NCBI RefSeq assembly: GCF_022201045.2
Contig: NC_068561.1
Location: 2,567,001 to 2,631,000, forward strand
DNA from: Citrus sinensis
Taxonomy: Eukaryota > Streptophyta > Magnoliopsida > Sapindales > Rutaceae
Direction: 5' to 3'
DNA: 64,000 nt
Both the position numbers and the translations under genes were made by a program. How positions within the stretch are numbered: the stretch's first letter is position 1; the number at the start of each line of letters is the position of its first letter. Shown here in pieces: positions 9,765 to 22,110 of the stretch. Below the pieces are notes generated by a model. The model was not told where the DNA came from and made no database searches. It saw only the letters and a list, made by a program, of their open reading frames with translations.

Positions 9765-10143
9765 CTTTTTATCTTTTCAGCCGGTTAATCATCTTTTCGC
9801 GGCCGACCCCTTCAATTGTTGGAGACAAATAGGGTGGTCAAGTTCCGGAGGAGCTTGGGGGCGTTTTTTGACCCTTAATTTCGAATTTTTCTTGTATTTT
9901 GACACATTTTTAAGATTACAATTTTTTTGACCCTCGTCGTCAGCCGGTTAATCATCTTTTCGCGGCCGGCCCCTTCACTTTTGCGTGCGTTAGCGGGTTT
10001 CGACCGCCGGCGCGGGGTCTCCGGGGCACCTCGGACCCGCCGGGGAGCGGGGAAAGGGCCGCGGAGGGATGAATTGTGCGGCGGCCGAGTCGGGGCAGGC
10101 GAGGGGGGCACGGGTTAAGTAGATTTGCAGTGCACATGCTGAT

Positions 10144-10263
10144 GGGTGCGACCATACCAGCACTAATGCACCGGATCCCATCAGAACTCCGCAGTTAAGC
10201 GTGCTTGGGCGAGAGCAGTACTAAGATGGGTGACCTCTTGGGAAGTCCTCGTGTTGCACCCCT
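10144..10263 (+). rRNA. 5S ribosomal RNA, copy 21
   Basis: 499-bp step; same as copy 1; G form. Confidence 0.97.
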
Positions 10264-10642
10264 CTTTTTATCTTTTCAGCCGGTTAATCATCTTTTCGCG
10301 GCCGACCCCTTCAATTGTTGGAGACAAATAGGGTGGTCAAGTTCCGGAGGAGCTTGGGGGCGTTTTTTGACCCTTAATTTCGAATTTTTCTTGTATTTTG
10401 ACACATTTTTAAGATTACAATTTTTTTGACCCTCGTCGTCAGCCGGTTAATCATCTTTTCGCGGCCGGCCCCTTCACTTTTGCGTGCGTTAGCGGGTTTC
10501 GACCGCCGGCGCGGGGTCTCCGGGGCACCTCGGACCCGCCGGGGAGCGGGGAAAGGGCCGCGGAGGGATGAATTGTGCGGCGGCCGAGTCGGGGCAGGCG
10601 AGGGGGGCACGGGTTAAGTAGATTTGCAGTGCACATGCTGAT

Positions 10643-10762
10643 GGGTGCGACCATACCAGCACTAATGCACCGGATCCCATCAGAACTCCGCAGTTAAGCG
10701 TGCTTGGGCGAGAGCAGTACTAAGATGGGTGACCTCTTGGGAAGTCCTCGTGTTGCACCCCT
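10643..10762 (+). rRNA. 5S ribosomal RNA, copy 22
   Basis: 499-bp step; same as copy 1; G form. Confidence 0.97.
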
Positions 10763-11141
10763 CTTTTTATCTTTTCAGCCGGTTAATCATCTTTTCGCGG
10801 CCGACCCCTTCAATTGTTGGAGACAAATAGGGTGGTCAAGTTCCGGAGGAGCTTGGGGGCGTTTTTTGACCCTTAATTTCGAATTTTTCTTGTATTTTGA
10901 CACATTTTTAAGATTACAATTTTTTTGACCCTCGTCGTCAGCCGGTTAATCATCTTTTCGCGGCCGGCCCCTTCACTTTTGCGTGCGTTAGCGGGTTTCG
11001 ACCGCCGGCGCGGGGTCTCCGGGGCACCTCGGACCCGCCGGGGAGCGGGGAAAGGGCCGCGGAGGGATGAATTGTGCGGCGGCCGAGTCGGGGCAGGCGA
11101 GGGGGGCACGGGTTAAGTAGATTTGCAGTGCACATGCTGAT

Positions 11142-11261
11142 GGGTGCGACCATACCAGCACTAATGCACCGGATCCCATCAGAACTCCGCAGTTAAGCGT
11201 GCTTGGGCGAGAGCAGTACTAAGATGGGTGACCTCTTGGGAAGTCCTCGTGTTGCACCCCT
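11142..11261 (+). rRNA. 5S ribosomal RNA, copy 23
   Basis: 499-bp step; same as copy 1; G form. Confidence 0.97.
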
Positions 11262-11640
11262 CTTTTTATCTTTTCAGCCGGTTAATCATCTTTTCGCGGC
11301 CGACCCCTTCAATTGTTGGAGACAAATAGGGTGGTCAAGTTCCGGAGGAGCTTGGGGGCGTTTTTTGACCCTTAATTTCGAATTTTTCTTGTATTTTGAC
11401 ACATTTTTAAGATTACAATTTTTTTGACCCTCGTCGTCAGCCGGTTAATCATCTTTTCGCGGCCGGCCCCTTCACTTTTGCGTGCGTTAGCGGGTTTCGA
11501 CCGCCGGCGCGGGGTCTCCGGGGCACCTCGGACCCGCCGGGGAGCGGGGAAAGGGCCGCGGAGGGATGAATTGTGCGGCGGCCGAGTCGGGGCAGGCGAG
11601 GGGGGCACGGGTTAAGTAGATTTGCAGTGCACATGCTGAT

Positions 11641-11760
11641 GGGTGCGACCATACCAGCACTAATGCACCGGATCCCATCAGAACTCCGCAGTTAAGCGTG
11701 CTTGGGCGAGAGCAGTACTAAGATGGGTGACCTCTTGGGAAGTCCTCGTGTTGCACCCCT
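11641..11760 (+). rRNA. 5S ribosomal RNA, copy 24
   Basis: 499-bp step; same as copy 1; G form. Confidence 0.97.
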
Positions 11761-12139
11761 CTTTTTATCTTTTCAGCCGGTTAATCATCTTTTCGCGGCC
11801 GACCCCTTCAATTGTTGGAGACAAATAGGGTGGTCAAGTTCCGGAGGAGCTTGGGGGCGTTTTTTGACCCTTAATTTCGAATTTTTCTTGTATTTTGACA
11901 CATTTTTAAGATTACAATTTTTTTGACCCTCGTCGTCAGCCGGTTAATCATCTTTTCGCGGCCGGCCCCTTCACTTTTGCGTGCGTTAGCGGGTTTCGAC
12001 CGCCGGCGCGGGGTCTCCGGGGCACCTCGGACCCGCCGGGGAGCGGGGAAAGGGCCGCGGAGGGATGAATTGTGCGGCGGCCGAGTCGGGGCAGGCGAGG
12101 GGGGCACGGGTTAAGTAGATTTGCAGTGCACATGCTGAT

Positions 12140-12259
12140 GGGTGCGACCATACCAGCACTAATGCACCGGATCCCATCAGAACTCCGCAGTTAAGCGTGC
12201 TTGGGCGAGAGCAGTACTAAGATGGGTGACCTCTTGGGAAGTCCTCGTGTTGCACCCCT
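12140..12259 (+). rRNA. 5S ribosomal RNA, copy 25
   Basis: 499-bp step; same as copy 1; G form. Confidence 0.97.
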
Positions 12260-12638
12260 CTTTTTATCTTTTCAGCCGGTTAATCATCTTTTCGCGGCCG
12301 ACCCCTTCAATTGTTGGAGACAAATAGGGTGGTCAAGTTCCGGAGGAGCTTGGGGGCGTTTTTTGACCCTTAATTTCGAATTTTTCTTGTATTTTGACAC
12401 ATTTTTAAGATTACAATTTTTTTGACCCTCGTCGTCAGCCGGTTAATCATCTTTTCGCGGCCGGCCCCTTCACTTTTGCGTGCGTTAGCGGGTTTCGACC
12501 GCCGGCGCGGGGTCTCCGGGGCACCTCGGACCCGCCGGGGAGCGGGGAAAGGGCCGCGGAGGGATGAATTGTGCGGCGGCCGAGTCGGGGCAGGCGAGGG
12601 GGGCACGGGTTAAGTAGATTTGCAGTGCACATGCTGAT

Positions 12639-12758
12639 GGGTGCGACCATACCAGCACTAATGCACCGGATCCCATCAGAACTCCGCAGTTAAGCGTGCT
12701 TGGGCGAGAGCAGTACTAAGATGGGTGACCTCTTGGGAAGTCCTCGTGTTGCACCCCT
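12639..12758 (+). rRNA. 5S ribosomal RNA, copy 26
   Basis: 499-bp step; same as copy 1; G form. Confidence 0.97.
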
Positions 12759-13137
12759 CTTTTTATCTTTTCAGCCGGTTAATCATCTTTTCGCGGCCGA
12801 CCCCTTCAATTGTTGGAGACAAATAGGGTGGTCAAGTTCCGGAGGAGCTTGGGGGCGTTTTTTGACCCTTAATTTCGAATTTTTCTTGTATTTTGACACA
12901 TTTTTAAGATTACAATTTTTTTGACCCTCGTCGTCAGCCGGTTAATCATCTTTTCGCGGCCGGCCCCTTCACTTTTGCGTGCGTTAGCGGGTTTCGACCG
13001 CCGGCGCGGGGTCTCCGGGGCACCTCGGACCCGCCGGGGAGCGGGGAAAGGGCCGCGGAGGGATGAATTGTGCGGCGGCCGAGTCGGGGCAGGCGAGGGG
13101 GGCACGGGTTAAGTAGATTTGCAGTGCACATGCTGAT

Positions 13138-13257
13138 GGGTGCGACCATACCAGCACTAATGCACCGGATCCCATCAGAACTCCGCAGTTAAGCGTGCTT
13201 GGGCGAGAGCAGTACTAAGATGGGTGACCTCTTGGGAAGTCCTCGTGTTGCACCCCT
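13138..13257 (+). rRNA. 5S ribosomal RNA, copy 27
   Basis: 499-bp step; same as copy 1; G form. Confidence 0.97.
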
Positions 13258-13636
13258 CTTTTTATCTTTTCAGCCGGTTAATCATCTTTTCGCGGCCGAC
13301 CCCTTCAATTGTTGGAGACAAATAGGGTGGTCAAGTTCCGGAGGAGCTTGGGGGCGTTTTTTGACCCTTAATTTCGAATTTTTCTTGTATTTTGACACAT
13401 TTTTAAGATTACAATTTTTTTGACCCTCGTCGTCAGCCGGTTAATCATCTTTTCGCGGCCGGCCCCTTCACTTTTGCGTGCGTTAGCGGGTTTCGACCGC
13501 CGGCGCGGGGTCTCCGGGGCACCTCGGACCCGCCGGGGAGCGGGGAAAGGGCCGCGGAGGGATGAATTGTGCGGCGGCCGAGTCGGGGCAGGCGAGGGGG
13601 GCACGGGTTAAGTAGATTTGCAGTGCACATGCTGAT

Positions 13637-13756
13637 GGGTGCGACCATACCAGCACTAATGCACCGGATCCCATCAGAACTCCGCAGTTAAGCGTGCTTG
13701 GGCGAGAGCAGTACTAAGATGGGTGACCTCTTGGGAAGTCCTCGTGTTGCACCCCT
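13637..13756 (+). rRNA. 5S ribosomal RNA, copy 28
   Basis: 499-bp step; same as copy 1; G form. Confidence 0.97.
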
Positions 13757-14135
13757 CTTTTTATCTTTTCAGCCGGTTAATCATCTTTTCGCGGCCGACC
13801 CCTTCAATTGTTGGAGACAAATAGGGTGGTCAAGTTCCGGAGGAGCTTGGGGGCGTTTTTTGACCCTTAATTTCGAATTTTTCTTGTATTTTGACACATT
13901 TTTAAGATTACAATTTTTTTGACCCTCGTCGTCAGCCGGTTAATCATCTTTTCGCGGCCGGCCCCTTCACTTTTGCGTGCGTTAGCGGGTTTCGACCGCC
14001 GGCGCGGGGTCTCCGGGGCACCTCGGACCCGCCGGGGAGCGGGGAAAGGGCCGCGGAGGGATGAATTGTGCGGCGGCCGAGTCGGGGCAGGCGAGGGGGG
14101 CACGGGTTAAGTAGATTTGCAGTGCACATGCTGAT

Positions 14136-14255
14136 GGGTGCGACCATACCAGCACTAATGCACCGGATCCCATCAGAACTCCGCAGTTAAGCGTGCTTGG
14201 GCGAGAGCAGTACTAAGATGGGTGACCTCTTGGGAAGTCCTCGTGTTGCACCCCT
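14136..14255 (+). rRNA. 5S ribosomal RNA, copy 29
   Basis: 499-bp step; same as copy 1; G form. Confidence 0.97.
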
Positions 14256-14634
14256 CTTTTTATCTTTTCAGCCGGTTAATCATCTTTTCGCGGCCGACCC
14301 CTTCAATTGTTGGAGACAAATAGGGTGGTCAAGTTCCGGAGGAGCTTGGGGGCGTTTTTTGACCCTTAATTTCGAATTTTTCTTGTATTTTGACACATTT
14401 TTAAGATTACAATTTTTTTGACCCTCGTCGTCAGCCGGTTAATCATCTTTTCGCGGCCGGCCCCTTCACTTTTGCGTGCGTTAGCGGGTTTCGACCGCCG
14501 GCGCGGGGTCTCCGGGGCACCTCGGACCCGCCGGGGAGCGGGGAAAGGGCCGCGGAGGGATGAATTGTGCGGCGGCCGAGTCGGGGCAGGCGAGGGGGGC
14601 ACGGGTTAAGTAGATTTGCAGTGCACATGCTGAT

Positions 14635-14754
14635 GGGTGCGACCATACCAGCACTAATGCACCGGATCCCATCAGAACTCCGCAGTTAAGCGTGCTTGGG
14701 CGAGAGCAGTACTAAGATGGGTGACCTCTTGGGAAGTCCTCGTGTTGCACCCCT
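14635..14754 (+). rRNA. 5S ribosomal RNA, copy 30
   Basis: 499-bp step; same as copy 1; G form. Confidence 0.97.
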
Positions 14755-15133
14755 CTTTTTATCTTTTCAGCCGGTTAATCATCTTTTCGCGGCCGACCCC
14801 TTCAATTGTTGGAGACAAATAGGGTGGTCAAGTTCCGGAGGAGCTTGGGGGCGTTTTTTGACCCTTAATTTCGAATTTTTCTTGTATTTTGACACATTTT
14901 TAAGATTACAATTTTTTTGACCCTCGTCGTCAGCCGGTTAATCATCTTTTCGCGGCCGGCCCCTTCACTTTTGCGTGCGTTAGCGGGTTTCGACCGCCGG
15001 CGCGGGGTCTCCGGGGCACCTCGGACCCGCCGGGGAGCGGGGAAAGGGCCGCGGAGGGATGAATTGTGCGGCGGCCGAGTCGGGGCAGGCGAGGGGGGCA
15101 CGGGTTAAGTAGATTTGCAGTGCACATGCTGAT

Positions 15134-15253
15134 GGGTGCGACCATACCAGCACTAATGCACCGGATCCCATCAGAACTCCGCAGTTAAGCGTGCTTGGGC
15201 GAGAGCAGTACTAAGATGGGTGACCTCTTGGGAAGTCCTCGTGTTGCACCCCT
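15134..15253 (+). rRNA. 5S ribosomal RNA, copy 31
   Basis: 499-bp step; same as copy 1; G form. Confidence 0.97.
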
Positions 15254-15632
15254 CTTTTTATCTTTTCAGCCGGTTAATCATCTTTTCGCGGCCGACCCCT
15301 TCAATTGTTGGAGACAAATAGGGTGGTCAAGTTCCGGAGGAGCTTGGGGGCGTTTTTTGACCCTTAATTTCGAATTTTTCTTGTATTTTGACACATTTTT
15401 AAGATTACAATTTTTTTGACCCTCGTCGTCAGCCGGTTAATCATCTTTTCGCGGCCGGCCCCTTCACTTTTGCGTGCGTTAGCGGGTTTCGACCGCCGGC
15501 GCGGGGTCTCCGGGGCACCTCGGACCCGCCGGGGAGCGGGGAAAGGGCCGCGGAGGGATGAATTGTGCGGCGGCCGAGTCGGGGCAGGCGAGGGGGGCAC
15601 GGGTTAAGTAGATTTGCAGTGCACATGCTGAT

Positions 15633-15752
15633 GGGTGCGACCATACCAGCACTAATGCACCGGATCCCATCAGAACTCCGCAGTTAAGCGTGCTTGGGCG
15701 AGAGCAGTACTAAGATGGGTGACCTCTTGGGAAGTCCTCGTGTTGCACCCCT
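15633..15752 (+). rRNA. 5S ribosomal RNA, copy 32
   Basis: 499-bp step; same as copy 1; G form. Confidence 0.97.
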
Positions 15753-16131
15753 CTTTTTATCTTTTCAGCCGGTTAATCATCTTTTCGCGGCCGACCCCTT
15801 CAATTGTTGGAGACAAATAGGGTGGTCAAGTTCCGGAGGAGCTTGGGGGCGTTTTTTGACCCTTAATTTCGAATTTTTCTTGTATTTTGACACATTTTTA
15901 AGATTACAATTTTTTTGACCCTCGTCGTCAGCCGGTTAATCATCTTTTCGCGGCCGGCCCCTTCACTTTTGCGTGCGTTAGCGGGTTTCGACCGCCGGCG
16001 CGGGGTCTCCGGGGCACCTCGGACCCGCCGGGGAGCGGGGAAAGGGCCGCGGAGGGATGAATTGTGCGGCGGCCGAGTCGGGGCAGGCGAGGGGGGCACG
16101 GGTTAAGTAGATTTGCAGTGCACATGCTGAT

Positions 16132-16251
16132 GGGTGCGACCATACCAGCACTAATGCACCGGATCCCATCAGAACTCCGCAGTTAAGCGTGCTTGGGCGA
16201 GAGCAGTACTAAGATGGGTGACCTCTTGGGAAGTCCTCGTGTTGCACCCCT
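16132..16251 (+). rRNA. 5S ribosomal RNA, copy 33
   Basis: 499-bp step; same as copy 1; G form. Last copy of the first uniform block. Confidence 0.97.
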
Positions 16252-16629
16252 CTTTTTATCTTTTCAGCCGGTTAATCATCTTTTCGCGGCCGACCCCTTC
16301 AATTGTTGGAGACAAATAGGGTGGTCAAGTTCCGGAGGAGCTTGGGGGCGTTTTTTGACCCTTAATTTCGAATTTTTCTTGTATTTTGACACATTTTTAA
16401 GATTACAATTTTTTTGACCCTCGTCGTCAGCCGGTTAATCATCTTTTCGCGGCCGGCCCCTTCACTTTTGCGTGCGTTAGCGGTTTCGACCGCCGGCGCG
16501 GGGTCTCCGGGGCACCTCGGACCCGCCGGGGAGCGGGGAAAGGGCCGCGGAGGGATGAATTGTGCGGCGGCCGAGTCGGGGCAGGCGAGGGGGGCACGGG
16601 TTAAGTAGATTTGCAGTGCACATGCTGAT

Positions 16630-16749
16630 GGGTGCGACCATACCAGCACTAATGCACCGGATCCCATCAGAACTCCGCAGTTAAGCGTGCTTGGGCGAGA
16701 GCAGTACTAAGATGGGTGACCTCTTGGGAAGTCCTCGTGTTGCACCCCT
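16630..16749 (+). rRNA. 5S ribosomal RNA, copy 34
   Basis: 498-bp step: one G lost near 16482. Gene same as copy 1; G form with a T to C change at 16796. Confidence 0.97.
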
Positions 16750-17128
16750 CTTTTTATCTTTTCAGCCGGTTAATCATCTTTTCGCGGCCGACCCCCTCAA
16801 TTGTTGGAGACAAATAGGGTGGTCAAGTTCCGGAGGAGCTTGGGGGCGTTTTTTGACCCTTAATTTCGAATTTTTCTTGTATTTTGACACATTTTTAAGA
16901 TTACAATTTTTTTGACCCTCGTCGTCAGCCGGTTAATCATCTTTTCGCGGCCGGCCCCTTCACTTTTGCGTGCGTTAGCGGGTTTCGACCGCCGGCGCGG
17001 GGTCTCCGGGGCACCTCGGACCCGCCGGGGAGCGGGGAAAGGGCCGCGGAGGGATGAATTGTGCGGCGGCCGAGTCGGGGCAGGCGAGGGGGGCACGGGT
17101 TAAGTAGATTTGCAGTGCACATGCTGAT

Positions 17129-17248
17129 GGGTGCGACCATACCAGCACTAATGCACCGGATCCCATCAGAACTCCGCAGTTAAGCGTGCTTGGGCGAGAG
17201 CAGTACTAAGATGGGTGACCTCTTGGGAAGTCCTCGTGTTGCACCCCT
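17129..17248 (+). rRNA. 5S ribosomal RNA, copy 35
   Basis: 499-bp step; gene same as copy 1; first T form in the window follows. Confidence 0.97.
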
Positions 17249-17627
17249 CTTTTTATCTTTTCAGCCGGTTAATCATCTTTTCGCGGCCGACCCCTTCAAT
17301 TTTTGGAGACAAATAGGGTGGTCAAGTTCCGGAGGAGCTTGGGGGCGTTTTTTGACCCTTAATTTCGAATTTTTCTTGTATTTTGACACATTTTTAAGAT
17401 TACAATTTTTTTGACCCTCGTCGTCAGCCGGTTAATCATCTTTTCGCGGCCGGCCCCTTCACTTTTGCGTGCGTTAGCGGGTTTCGACCGCCGGCGCGGG
17501 GTCTCCGGGGCACCTCGGACCCGCCGGGGAGCGGGGAAAGGGCCGCGGAGGGATGAATTGTGCGGCGGCCGAGTCGGGGCAGGCGAGGGGGGCACGGGTT
17601 AAGTAGATTTGCAGTGCACATGCTGAT

Positions 17628-17747
17628 GGGTGCGACCATACCAGCACTAATGCACCGGATCCCATCAGAACTCCGCAGTTAAGCGTGCTTGGGCGAGAGC
17701 AGTACTAAGATGGGTGACCTCTTGGGAAGTCCTCGTGTTGCACCACT
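17628..17747 (+). rRNA. 5S ribosomal RNA, copy 36, C118A
   Basis: 499-bp step. Base 118 is A (17745), which breaks the end pair of helix I, and the T5 terminator is T4 because of a T to C change at 17749. Likely still transcribed. G form follows. Confidence 0.93.
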
Positions 17748-18126
17748 CCTTTTATCTTTTCAGCCGGTTAATCATCTTTTCGCGGCCGACCCCTTCAATT
17801 GTTGGAGACAAATAGGGTGGTCAAGTTCCGGAGGAGCTTGGGGGCGTTTTTTGACCCTTAATTTCGAATTTTTCTTGTATTTTGACACATTTTTAAGATT
17901 ACAATTTTTTTGACCCTCGTCGTCAGCCGGTTAATCATCTTTTCGCGGCCGGCCCCTTCACTTTTGCGTGCGTTAGCGGGTTTCGACCGCCGGCGCGGGG
18001 TCTCCGGGGCACCTCGGACCCGCCGGGGAGCGGGGAAAGGGCCGCGGAGGGATGAATTGTGCGGCGGCCGAGTCGGGGCAGGCGAGGGGGGCACGGGTTA
18101 AGTAGATTTGCAGTGCACATGCTGAT

Positions 18127-18246
18127 GGGTGCGACCATACCAGCACTAATGCACCGGATCCCATCAGAACTCCGCAGTTAAGCGTGCTTGGGCGAGAGCA
18201 GTACTAAGATGGGTGACCTCTTGGGAAGTCCTCGTGTTGCACCCCT
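18127..18246 (+). rRNA. 5S ribosomal RNA, copy 37
   Basis: 499-bp step; gene same as copy 1; the first 37-nt motif after it has lost one G (CAGCCGTTAATC). Confidence 0.97.
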
Positions 18247-18622
18247 CTTTTTATCTTTTCAGCCGTTAATCATCTTTTCGCGGCCGACCCCTTCAATTGT
18301 TGGAGACAAATAGGGTGGTCAAGTTCCGGAGGAGCTTGGGGGCGTTTTTTGACCCTTAATTTCGAATTTTTCTTGTATTTTGACACATTTTTAAGATTAC
18401 AATTTTTTTGACCCTCGTCGTCAGCCGGTTAATCATCTTTTCGCGGCCGGCCCCTTCACTTTTGCGTGCGTTAGCGGGTTTCGACCGCCGGCGCGGGGTC
18501 TCCGGGGCACCTCGGACCCGCCGGGAGCGGGGAAAGGGCCGCGGAGGGATGAATTGTGCGGCGGCCGAGTCGGGGCAGGCGAGGGGGCACGGGTTAAGTA
18601 GATTTGCAGTGCACATGCTGAT

Positions 18623-18742
18623 GGGTGCGACCATACCAGCACTAATGCACCGGATCCCATCAGAACTCCGCAGTTAAGCGTGCTTGGGCGAGAGCAGTAC
18701 TAAGATGGGTGACCTCTTGGGAAGTCCTCGTGTTGCACCCCT
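18623..18742 (+). rRNA. 5S ribosomal RNA, copy 38
   Basis: 496-bp step: three single-G losses upstream. Gene same as copy 1; CACTTGTTGG follows. Confidence 0.97.
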
Positions 18743-19118
18743 CTTTTTATCTTTTCAGCCGGTTAATCATCTTTTCGCGGCCGACCCCTTCACTTGTTGG
18801 AGACAAATAGGGTGGTCAAGTTCCGGAGGAGCTTGGGGCGTTTTTTGACCCTTAATTTCGAATTTTTCTTGTATTTTGACACATTTTTAAGATTACAATT
18901 TTTTTGACCCTCGTCGTCAGCCGGTTAATCATCTTTTCGCGGCCGGCCCCTTCACTTGTGCGTGCGTTAGCGGGTGTCCACCGTCCGCGGGGGGACACCG
19001 GGGCACCTCCGTCCAGCGGAGGAGCGGGGAACGGGCCGCGGAGGGATGAATTGTGCGGCGGCCGAGTCGGGGCAGGCGAGGGGCACGGGTTAAGTAGATT
19101 TGCAGTGCACATGCTGAT

Positions 19119-19238
19119 GGGTGCGACCATACCAGCACTAATGCACCGGATCCCATCAGAACTCCGCAGTTAAGCGTGCTTGGGCGAGAGCAGTACTAAG
19201 ATGGGTGACCTCTTGGGAAGTCCTCGTGTTGCACCCCT
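19119..19238 (+). rRNA. 5S ribosomal RNA, copy 39
   Basis: 496-bp step. The spacer before it carries a substitution patch at 18957-19033; the gene itself is unchanged. G form follows. Confidence 0.97.
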
Positions 19239-19621
19239 CTTTTTATCTTTTCAGCCGGTTAATCATCTTTTCGCGGCCGACCCCTTCAATTGTTGGAGAC
19301 AAATAGGGTGGTCAAGTTCCGGAGGAGCTTGGGGGCGTTTTTTGACCCTTAATTTCGAATTTTTCTTGTATTTTGACACATTTTTAAGATTACAATTTTT
19401 TTGACCCTCGTCGTCAGCCGGTTAATCATCTTTTCGCGGGCCGGCCCCTTCACTTTTGCGTGCGTTAGCGGGTTTCGACGACCGCCGGCGCGGGGCCTCC
19501 GGGGCACCTCGGACCCGCCGGGGAGCGGGGAAAGGGCCGCGGAGGGAGGAATTGTGCGGCGGCCGAGTCGGGGCAGGCGAGGGGGGCACGGGTTAAGTAG
19601 GTTTGCAGTGCACATGCTGAT

Positions 19622-19740
19622 GGGTGCGACCATACCAGCACTAATGCACCGGATCCCATCAGAACTCCGCAGTTAAGCGTGCTTGGCGAGAGCAGTACTA
19701 AGATGGGTGACCTCTTGGGAAGTCCTCGTGTTGCACCCCT
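19622..19740 (+). rRNA. 5S ribosomal RNA, copy 40, 119 nt
   Basis: 503-bp step. One G is missing from the GGG after box A (GCTTGGCGAG), so the gene is 119 nt. Upstream, A is G at 19601 in the -28 region. T form follows, with an altered first motif (CGCGCGCCGACC). Confidence 0.85.
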
Positions 19741-20119
19741 CTTTTTATCTTTTCAGCCGGTTAATCATCTTTTCGCGCGCCGACCCCTTCAATTTTTGGA
19801 GACAAATAGGGTGGTCAAGTTCCGGAGGAGCTTGGGGGCGTTTTTTGACCCTTAATTTCGAATTTTTCTTGTATTTTGACACATTTTTAAGATTACAATT
19901 TTTTTGACCCTCGTCGTCAGCCGGTTAATCATCTTTTCGCGGCCGCCCCCTTCACTTTTGCGTGCGTTAGCGGGTTTCGACCGCCGGCGCGGGGTCTCCG
20001 GGGCACCTCGGACCCGCCGGGGAGCGGGAAAGGGCCGCGGAGGGATGAATTGTGCGGCGGCCGAGTCGGGGCAGGCGAGGGGGGCACGGGTTAAGTAGAT
20101 TTGCAGTGCACATGCTGAT

Positions 20120-20239
20120 GGGTGCGACCATACCAGCACTAATGCACCGGATCCCATCAGAACTCCGCAGTTAAGCGTGCTTGGGCGAGAGCAGTACTAA
20201 GATGGGTGACCTCTTGGGAAGTCCTCGTGTTGCACCCCT
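20120..20239 (+). rRNA. 5S ribosomal RNA, copy 41
   Basis: 498-bp step; gene same as copy 1; second motif before it altered; G form follows. Confidence 0.97.
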
Positions 20240-20613
20240 CTTTTTATCTTTTCAGCCGGTTAATCATCTTTTCGCGGCCGACCCCTTCAATTGTTGGAGA
20301 CAAATAGGGTGGTCAAGTTCCGGAGGAGCTTGGGGCGTTTTTTGACCCTTAATTTCGAATTTTTCTTGTATTTTGACACATTTTTAAGATTACAATTTTT
20401 TTGACCCTCGTCGTCAGCCGGTTAACATCTTTTCGCGGCCGCCCCTTCTTTTGCGCGCGTTAGCGGGTTTCGTTCGACCGCCGGCGGGGTCTCCGGGGCA
20501 CCTCGGACCCGCCGGGAGCGGGAAAGGGCCGCGGAGGGATGAATTGTGCGGCGGCCGAGTCGGGGCAGGCGAGGGGGGCACGGGTTAAGTAGATTTGCAG
20601 TGCACATGCTGAT

Positions 20614-20734
20614 GGGTGCGACCATACCAGCACTAATGCACCGGATCCCATCAGAACTCCGCAGTTAAGCGTGCTTGGGCGAGAGCAGTACTAAGATGGG
20701 TGACCTCTTGGGAAGTCCTCGTGTTGCACCCCCT
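20614..20734 (+). rRNA. 5S ribosomal RNA, copy 42, extra C at 3' end
   Basis: 494-bp step; the spacer before it is altered at 20425-20520. There is one extra C at the 3' end, so C5 stands before the last T; it may simply lie outside the mature RNA. T form follows. Confidence 0.9.
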
Positions 20735-21113
20735 CTTTTTATCTTTTCAGCCGGTTAATCATCTTTTCGCGGCCGACCCCTTCAATTTTTGGAGACAAAT
20801 AGGGTGGTCAAGTTCCGGAGGAGCTTGGGGGCGTTTTTTGACCCTTAATTTCGAATTTTTCTTGTATTTTGACACATTTTTAAGATTACAATTTTTTTGA
20901 CCCTCGTCGTCAGCCGGTTAATCATCTTTTCGCGGCCGGCCCCTTCACTTTTGCGTGCGTTAGCGGGTTTCGACCGCGCGCGCGGGGTCTCCGGGGCACC
21001 TCGGACCCGCCGGGGAGCGGGGAAAGGGCCGCGGAGGGATGAATTGTGCGGCGGCCGAGTCGGGGCAGGCGAGGGGGGCACGGGTTAAGTAGATTTGCAG
21101 TGCACATGCTGAT

Positions 21114-21233
21114 GGGTGCGACCATACCAGCACTAATGCACCGGATCCCATCAGAACTCCGCAGTTAAGCGTGCTTGGGCGAGAGCAGTACTAAGATGGG
21201 TGACCTCTTGGGAAGTCCTCGTGTTGCACCCCT
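21114..21233 (+). rRNA. 5S ribosomal RNA, copy 43
   Basis: 500-bp step; gene same as copy 1; CGACCGCGCGCGCGG replaces the usual CGACCGCCGGCGCGG upstream; T form follows. Confidence 0.97.
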
Positions 21234-21611
21234 CTTTTTATCTTTTCAGCCGGTTAATCATCTTTTCGCGGCCGACCCCTTCAATTTTTGGAGACAAATA
21301 GGGTGGTCAAGTTCCGGAGGAGCTTGGGGGCGTTTTTTGACCCTTAATTTCGAATTTTTCTTGTATTTTGACACATTTTTAAGATTACAATTTTTTTGAC
21401 CCTCGTCGTCAGCCGGTTAATCATCTTTTCGCGGCCGGCCCTTCACTTTTGCGTGCGTTAGCGGGTTTCGACCGCCGGCGCGGGGTCTCCGGGGCACCTC
21501 GGACCCGCCGGGGAGCGGGGAAAGGGCCGCGGAGGGATGAATTGTGCGGCGGCCGAGTCGGGGCAGGCGAGGGGGGCACGGGTTAAGTAGATTTGCAGTG
21601 CACATGCTGAT

Positions 21612-21731
21612 GGGTGCGACCATACCAGCACTAATGCACCGGATCCCATCAGAACTCCGCAGTTAAGCGTGCTTGGGCGAGAGCAGTACTAAGATGGGTG
21701 ACCTCTTGGGAAGTCCTCGTGTTGCACCCCT
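21612..21731 (+). rRNA. 5S ribosomal RNA, copy 44
   Basis: 498-bp step; gene same as copy 1; terminator lengthened to T6 with a second run of T6; G form. Confidence 0.97.
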
Positions 21732-22110
21732 CTTTTTTATTTTTTCAGCCGGTTAATCATCTTTTCGCGGCCGACCCCTTCAATTGTTGGAGACAAATAG
21801 GGTGGTCAAGTTCCGGAGGAGCTTGGGGGCGTTTTTTGACCCTTAATTTCGAATTTTTCTTGTATTTTGACACATTTTTAAGATTACAATTTTTTTGACC
21901 CTCGTCGTCAGCCGGTTAATCATCTTTTCGCGGCCGGCCCCTTCACTTTTGCGTGCGTTAGCGGGTTTCGACCGCCGGCGCGGGGTCTCCGGGGCACCTC
22001 GGACCCGCCGGGGAGCGGGGAAAGGGCCGCGGAGGGATGAATTGTGCGGCGGCCGAGTCGGGGCAGGCGAGGGGGCACGGGTTAAGTAGATTTGCAGTGC
22101 ACATGCTGAT

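Larger units (their letters stand above)
1..16480 (+). repeat. Uniform block, copies 1-33
   Basis: I see no substitution among these units. The only difference is G6 shortened to G5 before copies 9, 14 and 18. All spacers are the G form. This suggests very recent spread of one unit, or strong homogenisation. Confidence 0.8.
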
